From: Aquimarina aggregata
GTDB lineage: Bacteria; Bacteroidota; Bacteroidia; Flavobacteriales; Flavobacteriaceae
Reading direction: 5' to 3'
Length of the DNA: 64,000 nucleotides
NCBI RefSeq assembly: GCF_001632745.1
Contig: NZ_LQRT01000024.1
Span: 558,001-622,000, forward strand
Shown: piece after piece, positions 27,903-35,688 of the stretch
Layout of the letters: each line of letters begins with the position of its first letter
Numbering within the stretch: position 1 is the stretch's first letter
The notes under the pieces: generated by a model
Told to the model about the DNA's origin: nothing
What the model saw: the letters and a program-made list of their open reading frames with translations, nothing else
The model's database searches: none
Program-made: the position numbers and the translations under genes

Positions 27903-28018
27903 AGTTTTATTTTCTGACACTGAACTTTTGTAAGTAAAAAAAACGATCACTACTAATGTGATCGTTTTTTATTTGTACTCGCTATGACAACACGGATTAC
28001 AAATCCGGTGATCGGGTT
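27903..28018. repeat. 116-bp dispersed intergenic repeat, copy B
   Basis: Pairs with 7514-7629. Includes a perfect 11-bp hairpin AAAACGATCAC/GTGATCGTTTT (27940-27968) with T-run, and the palindrome CGGATTACAAATCCG (27993-28007). It lies directly downstream of the 28.0 kb gene on the minus strand and may terminate it only in the opposite orientation. Confidence 0.8.
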
Positions 28019-28027
28019 AGTGTTAAA

Positions 28028-29059
28028 TTATTTAAACGGGGTACTTTCTAGTGTTTTTTCAAAATCAAGAGCGTATCCTTTGACAGTGGATTTACCCTTT
28101 TTAGTATAGTTTATACGGATACCATCTTTATACCAATAAATAAAATAGGGATCATATTTATAGTCATTTATTTCTACAAAACCTTTTTCAAATTGTTCCT
28201 TTTTAAATAAAATATTTTGTTCTGGAATTTTTTTAAAGGCTTCAATATCGTAAAGACCTAAATAAATATACATTCTTGGTTTTCCATATTTTGAAGTTAG
28301 TATATTAAATATTTTCTCATTAAACTCACCTAAAAAAGATAGAGACGTTTCTGTTATAACATTTGATTTTGTAGTAAATAAACGTAAACCATGACTTTCT
28401 TTGTTTAAAAAATAAAAAGGTGTATCTTCAATACTATAACTATTACTTTTTTTCCAAAAACTTTCATAAATATTGACGTAATCATTTTTAGGAATACTAT
28501 CATAATTTTTATTTAAAAAAGAAGCAGGGTCAATAGGGATTAATTTTTTAATCCACACATATATTGAAGGTGGTTTAAAAAGATTATCGTGAGAGCAGCT
28601 AAGACTTATCGAGTATTTTTCTTTTACAAAATTTAAAGATAACTGCTTTCCTTTAGCGCCACAATTTTTGTGTTTGTTATCCTTGTCTTGAATTATGTGG
28701 TCATTAGCCGTAAAATCAAAAACATCTAAAATCCAACTAGAATCGCTAACGTCTTTTTTTGAAAAATTAAACTTTTTAGTAAACTCATTGTAAAACTCTT
28801 GCGAAAAAGTTTTATCTAGTGTAAAAGAAAACTCAAGTATTTTACCTTTTTTGTCGGTTATAATTTGTAAAGAATCATGTGCAATGTTTAAGAATTGGAA
28901 AGAGCCTTTTGCCTTGTAGTAATCTGATATAGGAATTTCTAATTCTTTGTTAATCGACATGTTTATAGAGGCTATAGGTTTTCCTAACAATTCTAAATAG
29001 TTTACCTCTTTTTGTGAAAAACATAAAATAGGTAAAAGCAATACTATTATATATTTCAT
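28028..29059 (-). CDS. Secreted protein of the island, two similar halves, unknown
   Basis: Start ATG 29059 (MKYIIVLLLPILCFSQKE) is identical for 17 residues to the 30.9 kb paralogue. 343 aa; the first half begins YLELLGKPIASINMSI, and the second half contains another unit with SFLGEFNEKIFNILTSKYGKPRMY that resembles the LVADFGEPTQI and LVKNFGKPKNM segments of the other secreted proteins here. So the island proteins share a roughly 140-residue unit, doubled in this one. Translationally close to the 62-aa gene (stop 29064). Confidence 0.65.
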   Translation of the reverse strand: MKYIIVLLLPILCFSQKEVNYLELLGKPIASINMSINKELEIPISDYYKAKGSFQFLNIAHDSLQIITDKKGKILEFSFTLDKTFSQEFYNEFTKKFNFSKKDVSDSSWILDVFDFTANDHIIQDKDNKHKNCGAKGKQLSLNFVKEKYSISLSCSHDNLFKPPSIYVWIKKLIPIDPASFLNKNYDSIPKNDYVNIYESFWKKSNSYSIEDTPFYFLNKESHGLRLFTTKSNVITETSLSFLGEFNEKIFNILTSKYGKPRMYIYLGLYDIEAFKKIPEQNILFKKEQFEKGFVEINDYKYDPYFIYWYKDGIRINYTKKGKSTVKGYALDFEKTLESTPFK

Positions 29060-29063
29060 ACCA

Positions 29064-29252
29064 TTAGTCATTGTGACTTTTAAAGTTAACATCGTGAAAA
29101 TCTTTTATATAACCATGTATGTTTCTAAGCCAGATAAAAGCTTTTACGATAATATAAACTTTAGTAATAGTCCAAAGAACACTAATCAAAACAATTAAGG
29201 GTTTAAAGGTAAAAATTAGCTTTCCAATAATTTCTTCGAAAAAATTATTCAT
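29064..29252 (-). CDS. 62-aa membrane protein, copy 2 of a duplicated pair
   Basis: MNNFFEEIIGKLIFTFKPL then one or two hydrophobic helices (LISVLWTITKVYIIVKAFIW) and a polar tail. Nearly identical to the gene at 31579-31767, and the upstream region is conserved too. First gene of operon 2. Function unknown. Confidence 0.75.
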   Translation of the reverse strand: MNNFFEEIIGKLIFTFKPLIVLISVLWTITKVYIIVKAFIWLRNIHGYIKDFHDVNFKSHND

Positions 29253-29289
29253 AGTGTGTTAGTATATTTTGATGATTAATGTTTCTTGT

Positions 29290-29340
29290 ACAATGTTAGG
29301 CAATATATGCCTATGGTAACAGGGGAGTTGACCCCTTCTT
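29290..29340 (-). promoter_or_regulatory. Island promoter repeat P2
   Basis: Same block as P1 with inverted repeat AGGGG-AGTTGA-CCCCT at 29321-29336, about 40 bases before the 62-aa gene. Confidence 0.7.
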
Positions 29341-29420
29341 GTCAAGAAATAATCTATGATTAAAAAGGTTTTGAAATAACCAGTTTTTCATTTTTTCTCT
29401 ATTGCAATACTAAAGTTTGT

Positions 29421-29490
29421 TAGTTTCATTTTTCGTTACTGATGTTTTTAATGCGATGATGAAACGTTAAATACATACGGAGGTGTTCAT
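29421..29490. repeat. Dispersed intergenic repeat family 2, copy C
   Basis: TAGTTTCATTTTTCGTTACTGA then GATGAAACGTTAAATACATA; matches 35689-35758 closely and 32000-32072 loosely. Confidence 0.7.
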
Positions 29491-29608
29491 GGTTTAGTGA
29501 CCAATAGTTCTAATGTATCGATATCTTACTGGGCACTCGAAAGGATTCGAGCGCTAGCGAGGTAATAAACTGCATGAAATCCCATAATAATTTTGAGTTT
29601 TGTTAAAC

Positions 29609-29677
29609 AAACACCTCTTTGTGTTTATAATCATCTTTAATTGCTAATGTTAATATTAAAAATTCAAAGAGGTGTTT
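29609..29677 (-). terminator. 13-bp inverted repeat after the island lipoprotein gene
   Basis: AAACACCTCTTTG (29609-29621) and CAAAGAGGTGTTT (29665-29677) are perfect complements with a 43-base AT-rich loop; on the minus strand the second arm is followed by GTTTAAC. Long loop makes simple termination less certain. Confidence 0.5.
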
Positions 29678-29693
29678 TCTATTTATTTGTTAT

Positions 29694-30887
29694 TTAATCT
29701 CTTAGACAATCTCTAGCATTAAACCATACGGTTTCATGTTGGGTAATTTCTATACCCATTGAAGGCTGAGAAAAACCAGATGCACTAGCAGGATTAATAC
29801 TTCCGCGTTGTATACCAAATTGTCTGCGAAGCTCTTTATACACCATTGCAACAATTTCTCTAGGCGTTAAAACAAAATTTGGAGGTAATTTTTTTAACTC
29901 GTGTTCTACCTCCAAAAAAGCCATATCTATAGCCTGTGAAGCTTTTACAGAAGCAAAACCATCTTCTACGTAATCTGGCATTGTCATGTACATAGGATTA
30001 AGAGTCATAGTCCTGTGATAAGAAAATAAATTTGGGTTTCCAATAGTATTTATAGAAAAACTATGTCTAATCTTATCCATAGCAGACACTTTAACATCAC
30101 CAATTTTTTTCCACTTAAAATTTTTACAATTAGTACCTTGTTGAGTCATTCCTTCATTAGTAAGAACTGGGTTTTGACCATCGCCAGAGCCACCGCCACC
30201 ATCACCAGTATTGCCATTGCCACCGCCAGAGCCGCCAGAGCCATCACCGCTTCCGCCACCACCACAAACTTGAGTTGTGTATAAAAAGTTAGATTCACAA
30301 GAACCATCACTATAACAAGTAGTTTCAAAGACATAGTAAGTGGTGCAACCTTTTACCGTCTGAAGGTTTTGTGTTGTGTCGTCTCCATTGTTTGTAAATG
30401 AAACAAGTCTATTATCTTTTTTTATATTGTTATAGGATACCATTTCACTTACAATATCACTTTTTGGAAAAGAATATTCAATATTTGCTAATGACTTTAT
30501 ATTAGAACTATCTAATAAATCCTCTTTGTCTTTAGAAAAAACAACAACTAAAGATTCCTCGTATGTCGTTCCATCATTTGTTAAGACGTAATAAGGTCTA
30601 GAATAAGTGGATGCTTTTACGTTGCTATTTATTTGTTTGTTTGAAACATTTTTTCTGTCTTTTAGTATTGGAAAATAGGTCTTATTTTGAATAACAAAAT
30701 GATTATCCCAATCGGGCACGCCATTAAAACTTGTATTTTCATTCATTGTTAAATTATGGTTTTCTTTATACCACAACTTAGCGTTTTTAGCTATTTCACT
30801 TTGATAATCAGTTGTTTCTTCTTTCTCACAACTGTGCAAAATAAGGCATAGCAATGCCAGTGTAATTGTTTTAATTACATTTTTCAT
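29694..30887 (-). CDS. Lipoprotein with Cys-rich segment, glycine-rich linker and unrecognised C-terminal domain (possible effector)
   Basis: Lipoprotein signal LALLCLILHSCEKEE (lipobox Cys20). N-terminal domain about 25-185 (AKLWYKENHNL...), a Cys-rich strand segment (CTTYYVFETTCYSDGSC, YTTQVC), a 35-residue Gly/Ser/Asp linker (about 212-245), then a 150-residue globular domain starting NCKNFKWKKIGDVKV and ending ITQHETVWFNARDCLRD. The conserved front, glycine linker and distinct C-terminal domain resemble the layout of polymorphic secreted effectors; no toxin motif recognised. Third gene of operon 3 with the 203-aa and 62-aa genes. Confidence 0.6.
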   Translation of the reverse strand: MKNVIKTITLALLCLILHSCEKEETTDYQSEIAKNAKLWYKENHNLTMNENTSFNGVPDWDNHFVIQNKTYFPILKDRKNVSNKQINSNVKASTYSRPYYVLTNDGTTYEESLVVVFSKDKEDLLDSSNIKSLANIEYSFPKSDIVSEMVSYNNIKKDNRLVSFTNNGDDTTQNLQTVKGCTTYYVFETTCYSDGSCESNFLYTTQVCGGGGSGDGSGGSGGGNGNTGDGGGGSGDGQNPVLTNEGMTQQGTNCKNFKWKKIGDVKVSAMDKIRHSFSINTIGNPNLFSYHRTMTLNPMYMTMPDYVEDGFASVKASQAIDMAFLEVEHELKKLPPNFVLTPREIVAMVYKELRRQFGIQRGSINPASASGFSQPSMGIEITQHETVWFNARDCLRD

Positions 30888-30916
30888 AAATTAAAATTTA
30901 AAAATTAATATTTAGA

Positions 30917-31528
30917 TTAGTGTGCGGAAGCGTTACGAAAAGTTAATTTGTATTTAGATAATATTACCTTTTTACCATTCATGTAATAAGATGTGGATTC
31001 TTTGTCCTCATAAAGTAGTATTTCTTTATTTTTATAATTCCATAGTATTAATGTTGGATTTTCATTAATCTCACATTCTTGATATTCTATTTCGTATGAA
31101 TCAATAGTAGCATATACGTCATTCTCGGTCTTAATCTTTTTTCTTGATTTAATTTTTTTAATAACACTAGGGACTCCATATAAATCTATAATCTGTTTGT
31201 AAAAGTCTATGGTAAAAGGGTTTGTAAAAAATAAATCTATGTTTTCAATCCTGTTGTCTTTTGAGGTATTTATGCAATACTTATCAATAGAATTGTTTAA
31301 AAACTTATAATTAGTTTCCCGAAGTATATAAAAATTATAGTTGAAATTTTCATTAAAATAAAATTGTTCATAACTAAGATTTCGTATAGAGTCAGTAATT
31401 ATAGTATTGACTTCTTTGTCAATAAACAACGTAGGATCAATATTGTTTTTATCAAGTAACTCTAAATAATTAGTTTCTTTTTGTGAAAAACACAATATAG
31501 GTAAAAGCAATACTATTATATATTTCAT
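30917..31528 (-). CDS. Secreted protein of the island (single unit), unknown
   Basis: Signal peptide MKYIIVLLLPILCFSQKE, the same as in the 28.0 kb protein, then NYLELLDKNNIDPTLF. 203 aa with the unit's FYKQIIDLYGVPSVI segment that matches the others' FGxPxxI pattern. Middle gene of operon 3. Confidence 0.65.
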   Translation of the reverse strand: MKYIIVLLLPILCFSQKETNYLELLDKNNIDPTLFIDKEVNTIITDSIRNLSYEQFYFNENFNYNFYILRETNYKFLNNSIDKYCINTSKDNRIENIDLFFTNPFTIDFYKQIIDLYGVPSVIKKIKSRKKIKTENDVYATIDSYEIEYQECEINENPTLILWNYKNKEILLYEDKESTSYYMNGKKVILSKYKLTFRNASAH

Positions 31529-31578
31529 AATATTTTTTATTGGGTTATAAGAAAGTTTAATAAGTATAACGCATCTAA

Positions 31579-31767
31579 TTAATTATTATAATTTTTAAAG
31601 TTAACACTATGAAAATCTTTTAAATACCCATGTATATTTCTAAGCCATATAAAGGCTTTTACAATAATATAAACTTTAGTTATAGTCCAAAGAAAACCTA
31701 TCACAATAATTAAAGGTTTAAAGGTGAAAATTAGCTTTCCAATAATTTCATCGAAAAAATTATTCAT
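31579..31767 (-). CDS. 62-aa membrane protein, copy 1 of the duplicated pair
   Basis: MNNFFDEIIGKLIFTFKPL with hydrophobic IIVIGFLWTITKVYIIVKAF; differs at about ten positions from the 29.1 kb copy. First gene of operon 3, followed after 50 bases by the secreted protein gene. Function unknown. Confidence 0.75.
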   Translation of the reverse strand: MNNFFDEIIGKLIFTFKPLIIVIGFLWTITKVYIIVKAFIWLRNIHGYLKDFHSVNFKNYNN

Positions 31768-31803
31768 AGTGTGTCAATATACTTTGATGGTTAATAATTC
31801 TTA

Positions 31804-31855
31804 TACAATATTAAGTAATATATCTCAATGTCTGCAGGGGATTTGTCCCCCCTTA
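31804..31855 (-). promoter_or_regulatory. Island promoter repeat P3 (diverged)
   Basis: Same block as P1 and P2 with the inverted repeat as AGGGG-ATTTGT-CCCCC at 31836-31850. Confidence 0.6.
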
Positions 31856-31999
31856 TCGAGAAAAAAACGTTAATAAAAGCATAAAAAAGTCTGTTTTAAA
31901 AGATGTTGAAATACAATCATATTGTCATTTTTAGCTATTGTACTTGTAATCATTTTCTAGTTATTTTCATTTTTTTCTTATTGCAATAATAAAGCCACT

Positions 32000-32072
32000 C
32001 AGTTTCACTTTTCGAAACTGTGATTTTTTATTATGTTATTAAAAAGTTAAAAAGCATAAGTAGGTATTCATG
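32000..32072. repeat. Dispersed intergenic repeat family 2, degenerate copy E
   Basis: CAGTTTCACTTTTCGAAACTG...AAGTAGGTATTCATGATT resembles copies at 29421 and 35689. Together with 31855-32000 this shows that the duplicated unit of the island includes some 230 bases upstream of each promoter. Confidence 0.55.
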
Positions 32073-32120
32073 ATTTGGGAGCATTAGGGGGATACTCAAC
32101 ATCAACTCACTATCGTATTA

Positions 32121-32297
32121 TCATTCTATTTTTGGGTTATACATATGATATTGCTTATATATCCATATATACATCATGATTTCATGGGGGTGATCATTTA
32201 ACAAACGGTACATAAATTCGCTAATATCTATTTTAAGTATTCTTAGTACGCCATATAAAATTTCTGGCGGTAGATCGTTTATATCGTCGGGTAGCAT
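32121..32297 (-). CDS. 58-aa acidic small protein
   Basis: ATG 32297 to TGA 32121: begins MLPDDINDLPPEILYGVLRI and ends YKQYHMYNPKIE. Compact helical, tyrosine- and methionine-rich; no hydrophobic anchor. It follows the 65-aa HTH-like gene by 31 bases on the same strand, so the two probably form a regulatory pair. Too short to assign. Confidence 0.5.
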   Translation of the reverse strand: MLPDDINDLPPEILYGVLRILKIDISEFMYRLLNDHPHEIMMYIWIYKQYHMYNPKIE

Positions 32298-32328
32298 AGT
32301 CGATTTTCTTTATTTTTTAATTACCAAG

Positions 32329-32526
32329 CTAAATGCTCCCAAATTTTTTGATCAACTTATATAATCCTTTAATGTGATTGTCATTGATTTTTTTACCATA
32401 TTTAATAAATTTCTGAATGACACCTTTAGATACATTTATTTCACGTTCTAAGGCGTTTTTATTTATCAAATGTCCGTAAGTCGTCAACCATTTTTCTACA
32501 CGTTGACGAATATTAGATGCACTCAT
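32329..32526 (-). CDS. Small helix-turn-helix-like protein
   Basis: 65 aa from ATG 32526 (MSASNIRQRVEKWL; a Met codon at 32541 is also in frame). The stretch NALEREINVSKGVIQKFIKYGKKI reads as an HTH with recognition helix. Probably a DNA-binding regulator from a mobile element. Followed by the 58-aa gene. Confidence 0.6.
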   Translation of the reverse strand: MSASNIRQRVEKWLTTYGHLINKNALEREINVSKGVIQKFIKYGKKINDNHIKGLYKLIKKFGSI

Positions 32527-32655
32527 ATCATTCTTTAACATATTATGTACAGCGCTTATATAGGGGTGGGATACGCTGTGGGTTTTACTTGATATGACAA
32601 TTGTATATAATGTTAAGTTTAAATGGTGTTTATGGTATTGCTAGAAAACTAGTAT

Positions 32656-32934
32656 TTATCTAGTAATATTTGTTTTTGAACAGGACTCGATGTACCCAAC
32701 TACTCCTGATTTAATAATGTTTTTTACAACAATCTCGATAGCTATATTTTTATCAAAACATTCTTTTATCCAACTTCTTAATAAAATGGCATAGGATGTG
32801 TTATTTTGTATACAGGTATCAAAAAGTCTAGCGTTTATACTTAAAAGTCTAAAAATTGCTCTTTCATAAATTAGAATCGTAGTTTGATTACATAATACTA
32901 CTCCATTTTTATTGTGTATTCTTTTTCTTAGCAT
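32656..32934 (-). CDS. 92-aa hypothetical protein divergent from the repressor
   Basis: Basic N-terminus (MLRKRIHNKNG) then a helical body with four cysteines. No family recognised. Shares the 150-base intergenic region with the repressor-like gene at 33088, so it is a likely regulatory target. Confidence 0.5.
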   Translation of the reverse strand: MLRKRIHNKNGVVLCNQTTILIYERAIFRLLSINARLFDTCIQNNTSYAILLRSWIKECFDKNIAIEIVVKNIIKSGVVGYIESCSKTNITR

Positions 32935-33003
32935 AGTCCTTTGCTTAAATTTGTTATAAATCCTGTTAAAAACGAAACGCCGGTTACGGCTTAACCGTAT
33001 TAA

Positions 33004-33072
33004 TTTGTATATTTGAACATATTATTTCGTTTACACAATTCAAATGTATACAATTTATTTTGTATATTCAAA
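33004..33072. promoter_or_regulatory. Three operator-like sites between the divergent pair
   Basis: TTTGTATATTTGAA (33004-33017), TTCAAATGTATACAA (33039-33053, the same word inverted) and TTTGTATATTCAAA (33059-33072). The last ends 15 bases before the 33088 start codon. Repeats of one word in both orientations next to a repressor gene suggest its autoregulatory operators. Confidence 0.7.
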
Positions 33073-33087
33073 TAAATTAAGCAAAAA

Positions 33088-33519
33088 ATGTCGTCTATTA
33101 AAAAACGCATACTAGAATTTATCTCAACTATGGAAATTAGTAAGTATAAATTCTATCAAGAAACGGGTATTACTAGAGGTGTTTTAGATAGCGATAGTGG
33201 TATTACCGAAGACAACATTATAAAGTTTGTAAATCGGTATCCAGAAATAGACCTTAATTGGTTAATTAGAGGAGAAGGAACTGAGCCTTTGCCAACAAGT
33301 AAAAAGGAAGTCAAAAGTTTAAAACGAGAAACAAACGAAGATTTAAAAGACGAAATAATTCGGTTACTTACTGTTGATGAAGATATACAAAAAGCATTTA
33401 AATATATTATAGGTAAAGAAATCAATACGTTTACCTCTCAAAAACTATTGACCTTAGTAAACGATAAGAGTTTTTTTGAAGCGATGTCCTCTTACCTTAA
33501 TGAGTCCAAAGGGAAATAG
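33088..33519 (+). CDS. Phage/ICE-type HTH repressor
   Basis: 143 aa. N-terminal CI-like HTH domain in the form common in Bacteroidetes elements: KKRILEFISTMEISKYKFYQ, TGITRGVLDSDSGITEDNI, YPEIDLNWLIRGEGTEPL. C-terminal half helical, probably for oligomerisation. Likely represses itself and the divergent 92-aa gene. Confidence 0.8.
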   Translation: MSSIKKRILEFISTMEISKYKFYQETGITRGVLDSDSGITEDNIIKFVNRYPEIDLNWLIRGEGTEPLPTSKKEVKSLKRETNEDLKDEIIRLLTVDEDIQKAFKYIIGKEINTFTSQKLLTLVNDKSFFEAMSSYLNESKGK

Positions 33520-33531
33520 TACAGTATTAAT

Positions 33532-33744
33532 TTATTTCTTTTTTTTACTTGATTTACTGATACGTTCTTCAGAAAGTTTTGTTAGTTTTTTAAGTTCCTC
33601 GTATCCCATCTCTCCTTTTGCAGTTAATCTCTTTATTTCAACTTCAATAAACCATTGAAGCGTTTCAGATTCTTCATATTCACTTTGCAATTTTTTGAGA
33701 AGTTCTTCTCTAGAAAGCTTATTTAGATTATCCTTACTCGCCAT
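33532..33744 (-). CDS. 70-aa charged coiled-coil-like protein
   Basis: Helical, Lys/Glu-rich (LSREELLKKLQSEYEESETL, KSSKKKK end). Its ATG overlaps the stop of the membrane protein gene (TAATG). Last gene of a three-gene run. Unknown function. Confidence 0.65.
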   Translation of the reverse strand: MASKDNLNKLSREELLKKLQSEYEESETLQWFIEVEIKRLTAKGEMGYEELKKLTKLSEERISKSSKKKK

Positions 33745-34391
33745 TAATTCAAATCTTTTTTAATTTCTGTAATAGTTTCTTTTAAATTATCACCTGTAAC
33801 ATCTACCATTGCCTTGTAGGTCACCATATCCTCATTATCATCCGGCATTATCTTAGCAATATCATTTACCGTTTTAATACGATCATCAAGATTGGGGATA
33901 TTATTAGATATTTTAGATAATCTATTTGTACTAGTCGAAATATATTTAAGAAACTTGTTTGAAAAATAACCAAATGAGCAAGCTATTATAATTATCATAC
34001 TATAATAGGCGATCGGGTTAAAGTCACCCTTAGCCCAAAATATCCATATTAAATAATAAGAAGCTACCGAAAGAAAGATAAAGGCAATATTTCTAACAGT
34101 ATGGTAGACTGTTTTAATTCCAATGAAATTGGAAACATATGATAAAATAATCGAGCTTATAAAAAGTGTTACTGGAACTCCAATTGCATAAAAGAACATT
34201 CTAGCATTACGAAATCCAAACATTTCTACTTTAGATTCTCTTGAACAAAATATATGTAAAAAAGGTGCAATAGCAGCAACTATTGCACCAAATGTTAGTA
34301 TAAGTACTACTATTTTATTACCCTCGGTCTTCTGGGTGTTGTATTTCCTCTTTGTCGATTTTGTATGTGTCGAATGTTTCTTGCTCATCAA
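33744..34391 (-). CDS. Four-helix membrane protein with cytoplasmic tail
   Basis: 215 aa: basic Lys/Thr-rich N-terminus, hydrophobic helices at about 28-49, 67-87, 97-116 and 126-146, then a helical soluble tail of about 70 residues (RLSKISNNIPNLDDRIKTVN). Overlaps the small lipoprotein gene by 74 bases and the next gene by one. Unknown. Confidence 0.7.
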   Translation of the reverse strand: MMSKKHSTHTKSTKRKYNTQKTEGNKIVVLILTFGAIVAAIAPFLHIFCSRESKVEMFGFRNARMFFYAIGVPVTLFISSIILSYVSNFIGIKTVYHTVRNIAFIFLSVASYYLIWIFWAKGDFNPIAYYSMIIIIACSFGYFSNKFLKYISTSTNRLSKISNNIPNLDDRIKTVNDIAKIMPDDNEDMVTYKAMVDVTGDNLKETITEIKKDLN

Positions 34392-34491
34392 CTCCTATTT
34401 CTTCATGTACAGATTCAGATTCGCAACTCGCTAGAACCGCGATGGATAAAAATAGGAAAATAGCTTTTAAATAAAATGGGATAGTTCTCAT
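34318..34491 (-). CDS. 57-aa small lipoprotein
   Basis: ATG 34491, TAA 34318-34320. Signal FYLKAIFLFLSIAVLASCES with lipobox Cys23, then a short acidic tail (HEEIGVDEQETFDTYKIDKE, ending PEDRG). First gene of the run with the membrane protein and coiled-coil genes; its 3' 74 bases overlap the next gene in another frame. I recall similar acidic mini-lipoproteins beside such membrane genes in other flavobacteria. Function unknown. Confidence 0.7.
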   Translation of the reverse strand: MRTIPFYLKAIFLFLSIAVLASCESESVHEEIGVDEQETFDTYKIDKEEIQHPEDRG

Positions 34492-34949
34492 AATGTTAAA
34501 TTTTTTTAAAACAATTAGGGTTTGATTTATATTTTCAACGCTTGCAAGGCATTGATTTACAGGCTAAAATAAATGAATCTTTTTGAAAACAGATTACAGC
34601 ATTTCTACTAATTTAAATGTATTTTTGCCACCTTTTTTATACCAAAAATGCGGAAAAAACCACCTTTTTTGATTGATTTTTAGGTGTAAAACGTCAGATT
34701 TACAATTTTAGCACTATCATTTTATTAAAAACCAGAAATAAATAGCTGTAAATCAATACGGTAATCCTCAATACATCTAAGGTTTTGCCGTAAAAAAATA
34801 GTATTATCATCTTATATGGTGATCTCTAGCAAATACACTCATTTATAATACTCCGCGACCTATACATTTGTACTAGTTTTATATGCTATTTTTTTAAATC
34901 CTTTTTGAAAATGCAGTTTATCAATGTTTCTCGAATATTCGCAGTGTAT
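34492..34949. other. Intergenic, no gene seen
   Basis: AT-rich, several poly-A/poly-T tracts (for example CCACCTTTTTT twice). No ORF with start or known RNA recognised. Confidence 0.5.
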
Positions 34950-35138
34950 CAAAACACTCGAAATCCAGCAAAAAACATTCAGATTTGAGTAAAAAACACT
35001 CGGTTTTGAACCAAAAACACTCAAAATCGAGTGACAAATATTCAAATTTGAGTCAAAAACACTCGAATTCGAGTATAAAAGACTGGTTTATCAGTATAAA
35101 ATACTCAAGATTGCATATTTTTTACTCAAAAAGAAACC
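34950..35138. repeat. Nine-unit, exactly 21-bp-period degenerate palindrome array
   Basis: The CACTC-type word starts at 34955, 34976, 34997, 35018, 35039, 35060, 35081, 35102 and 35123, every step 21 bases. Consensus unit AAAAACACTCGAATTCGAGT, with a palindromic 14-bp core that is perfect in the unit at 35061-35074. Read as protein it gives heptads such as KTLEFEY and KTLKIE but with stop codons after two units, so it is not an intact gene. Confidence 0.8.
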
Positions 35139-35168
35139 CTAATGATTCTTTACAGAACCATTAGGGTT
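35135..35168 (-). terminator. Terminator of the 35.2 kb gene
   Basis: AACCCTAATG (35135-35144) and CATTAGGGTT (35159-35168), perfect 10-bp stem, followed on the minus strand by TTTCTTTTT. Confidence 0.8.
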
Positions 35169-35191
35169 AAAATTCAAAAGGATAAATACTG

Positions 35192-35644
35192 TTATTTTCT
35201 AGAGAAGCGTTGTTTTAAATCCTCATAAATAGGCTTAGCACTGTTTACTCCTTTTTTGTTCGCTTCATTTACTTGTCCGTAATACAGTAATGCGGCTTGT
35301 AAAGCTTCACTACCGGCTAATAATCGAGTATCGTCTACATCAGAAAATAATTGCTCTAATAGATTTGCAATAGGCGTTAATTGTGAAACCACCGCTTCGT
35401 CTTTTAAAAACTCTGCATTATCCATATATGCGGGTACAAACTCTGGGTTGGTTTCTACATACGATTTAATTTTTTGTACGGTAGGTAAAGACTTATCTCC
35501 CATTTTAAATAGTCCCGAACGATCACTTGCTGTTAGCGCTTGCAAATATGGCGTAAGCTCTTGTCTGCATTCTTGTAATTTGGTCATAATGCTAGTGATG
35601 ATATCTTCTGGAATCACTATGCTAATTTGATTTTCTTGTGCCAT
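35192..35644 (-). CDS. Conserved-looking Bacteroidetes hypothetical protein
   Basis: Start ATG 35644 (MAQENQISIVIPEDI); upstream frame to 35683 has no support. About 150 aa, all-helical, with ALTASDRSGLFKMGDKSLPT and a moderately acidic body. No signal, no membrane segment. Resembles structural or element-borne helical proteins of Bacteroidetes but no function is known to me. Confidence 0.65.
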   Translation of the reverse strand: MAQENQISIVIPEDIITSIMTKLQECRQELTPYLQALTASDRSGLFKMGDKSLPTVQKIKSYVETNPEFVPAYMDNAEFLKDEAVVSQLTPIANLLEQLFSDVDDTRLLAGSEALQAALLYYGQVNEANKKGVNSAKPIYEDLKQRFSRK

Positions 35645-35688
35645 GGGCTTGTTTTTATGAATTAATATTACACAAGGGTACAAGATGC

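Noticed and set aside
27771..31855. GTTAGGC/GCCTAAC words in the island promoter repeats, resembling integron attC core sites
   Set aside because: No complementary RYYYAAC partner at the right distance, no integrase, and the conserved block fits a promoter better.
34860..35045. Minus-strand ORF of 61 aa across the 21-bp array
   Set aside because: It arises from the repeat itself (heptad-like composition), without a plausible start context or partner.
34950..35138. CRISPR array
   Set aside because: The units are contiguous with no spacers, degenerate, and no cas gene is present.
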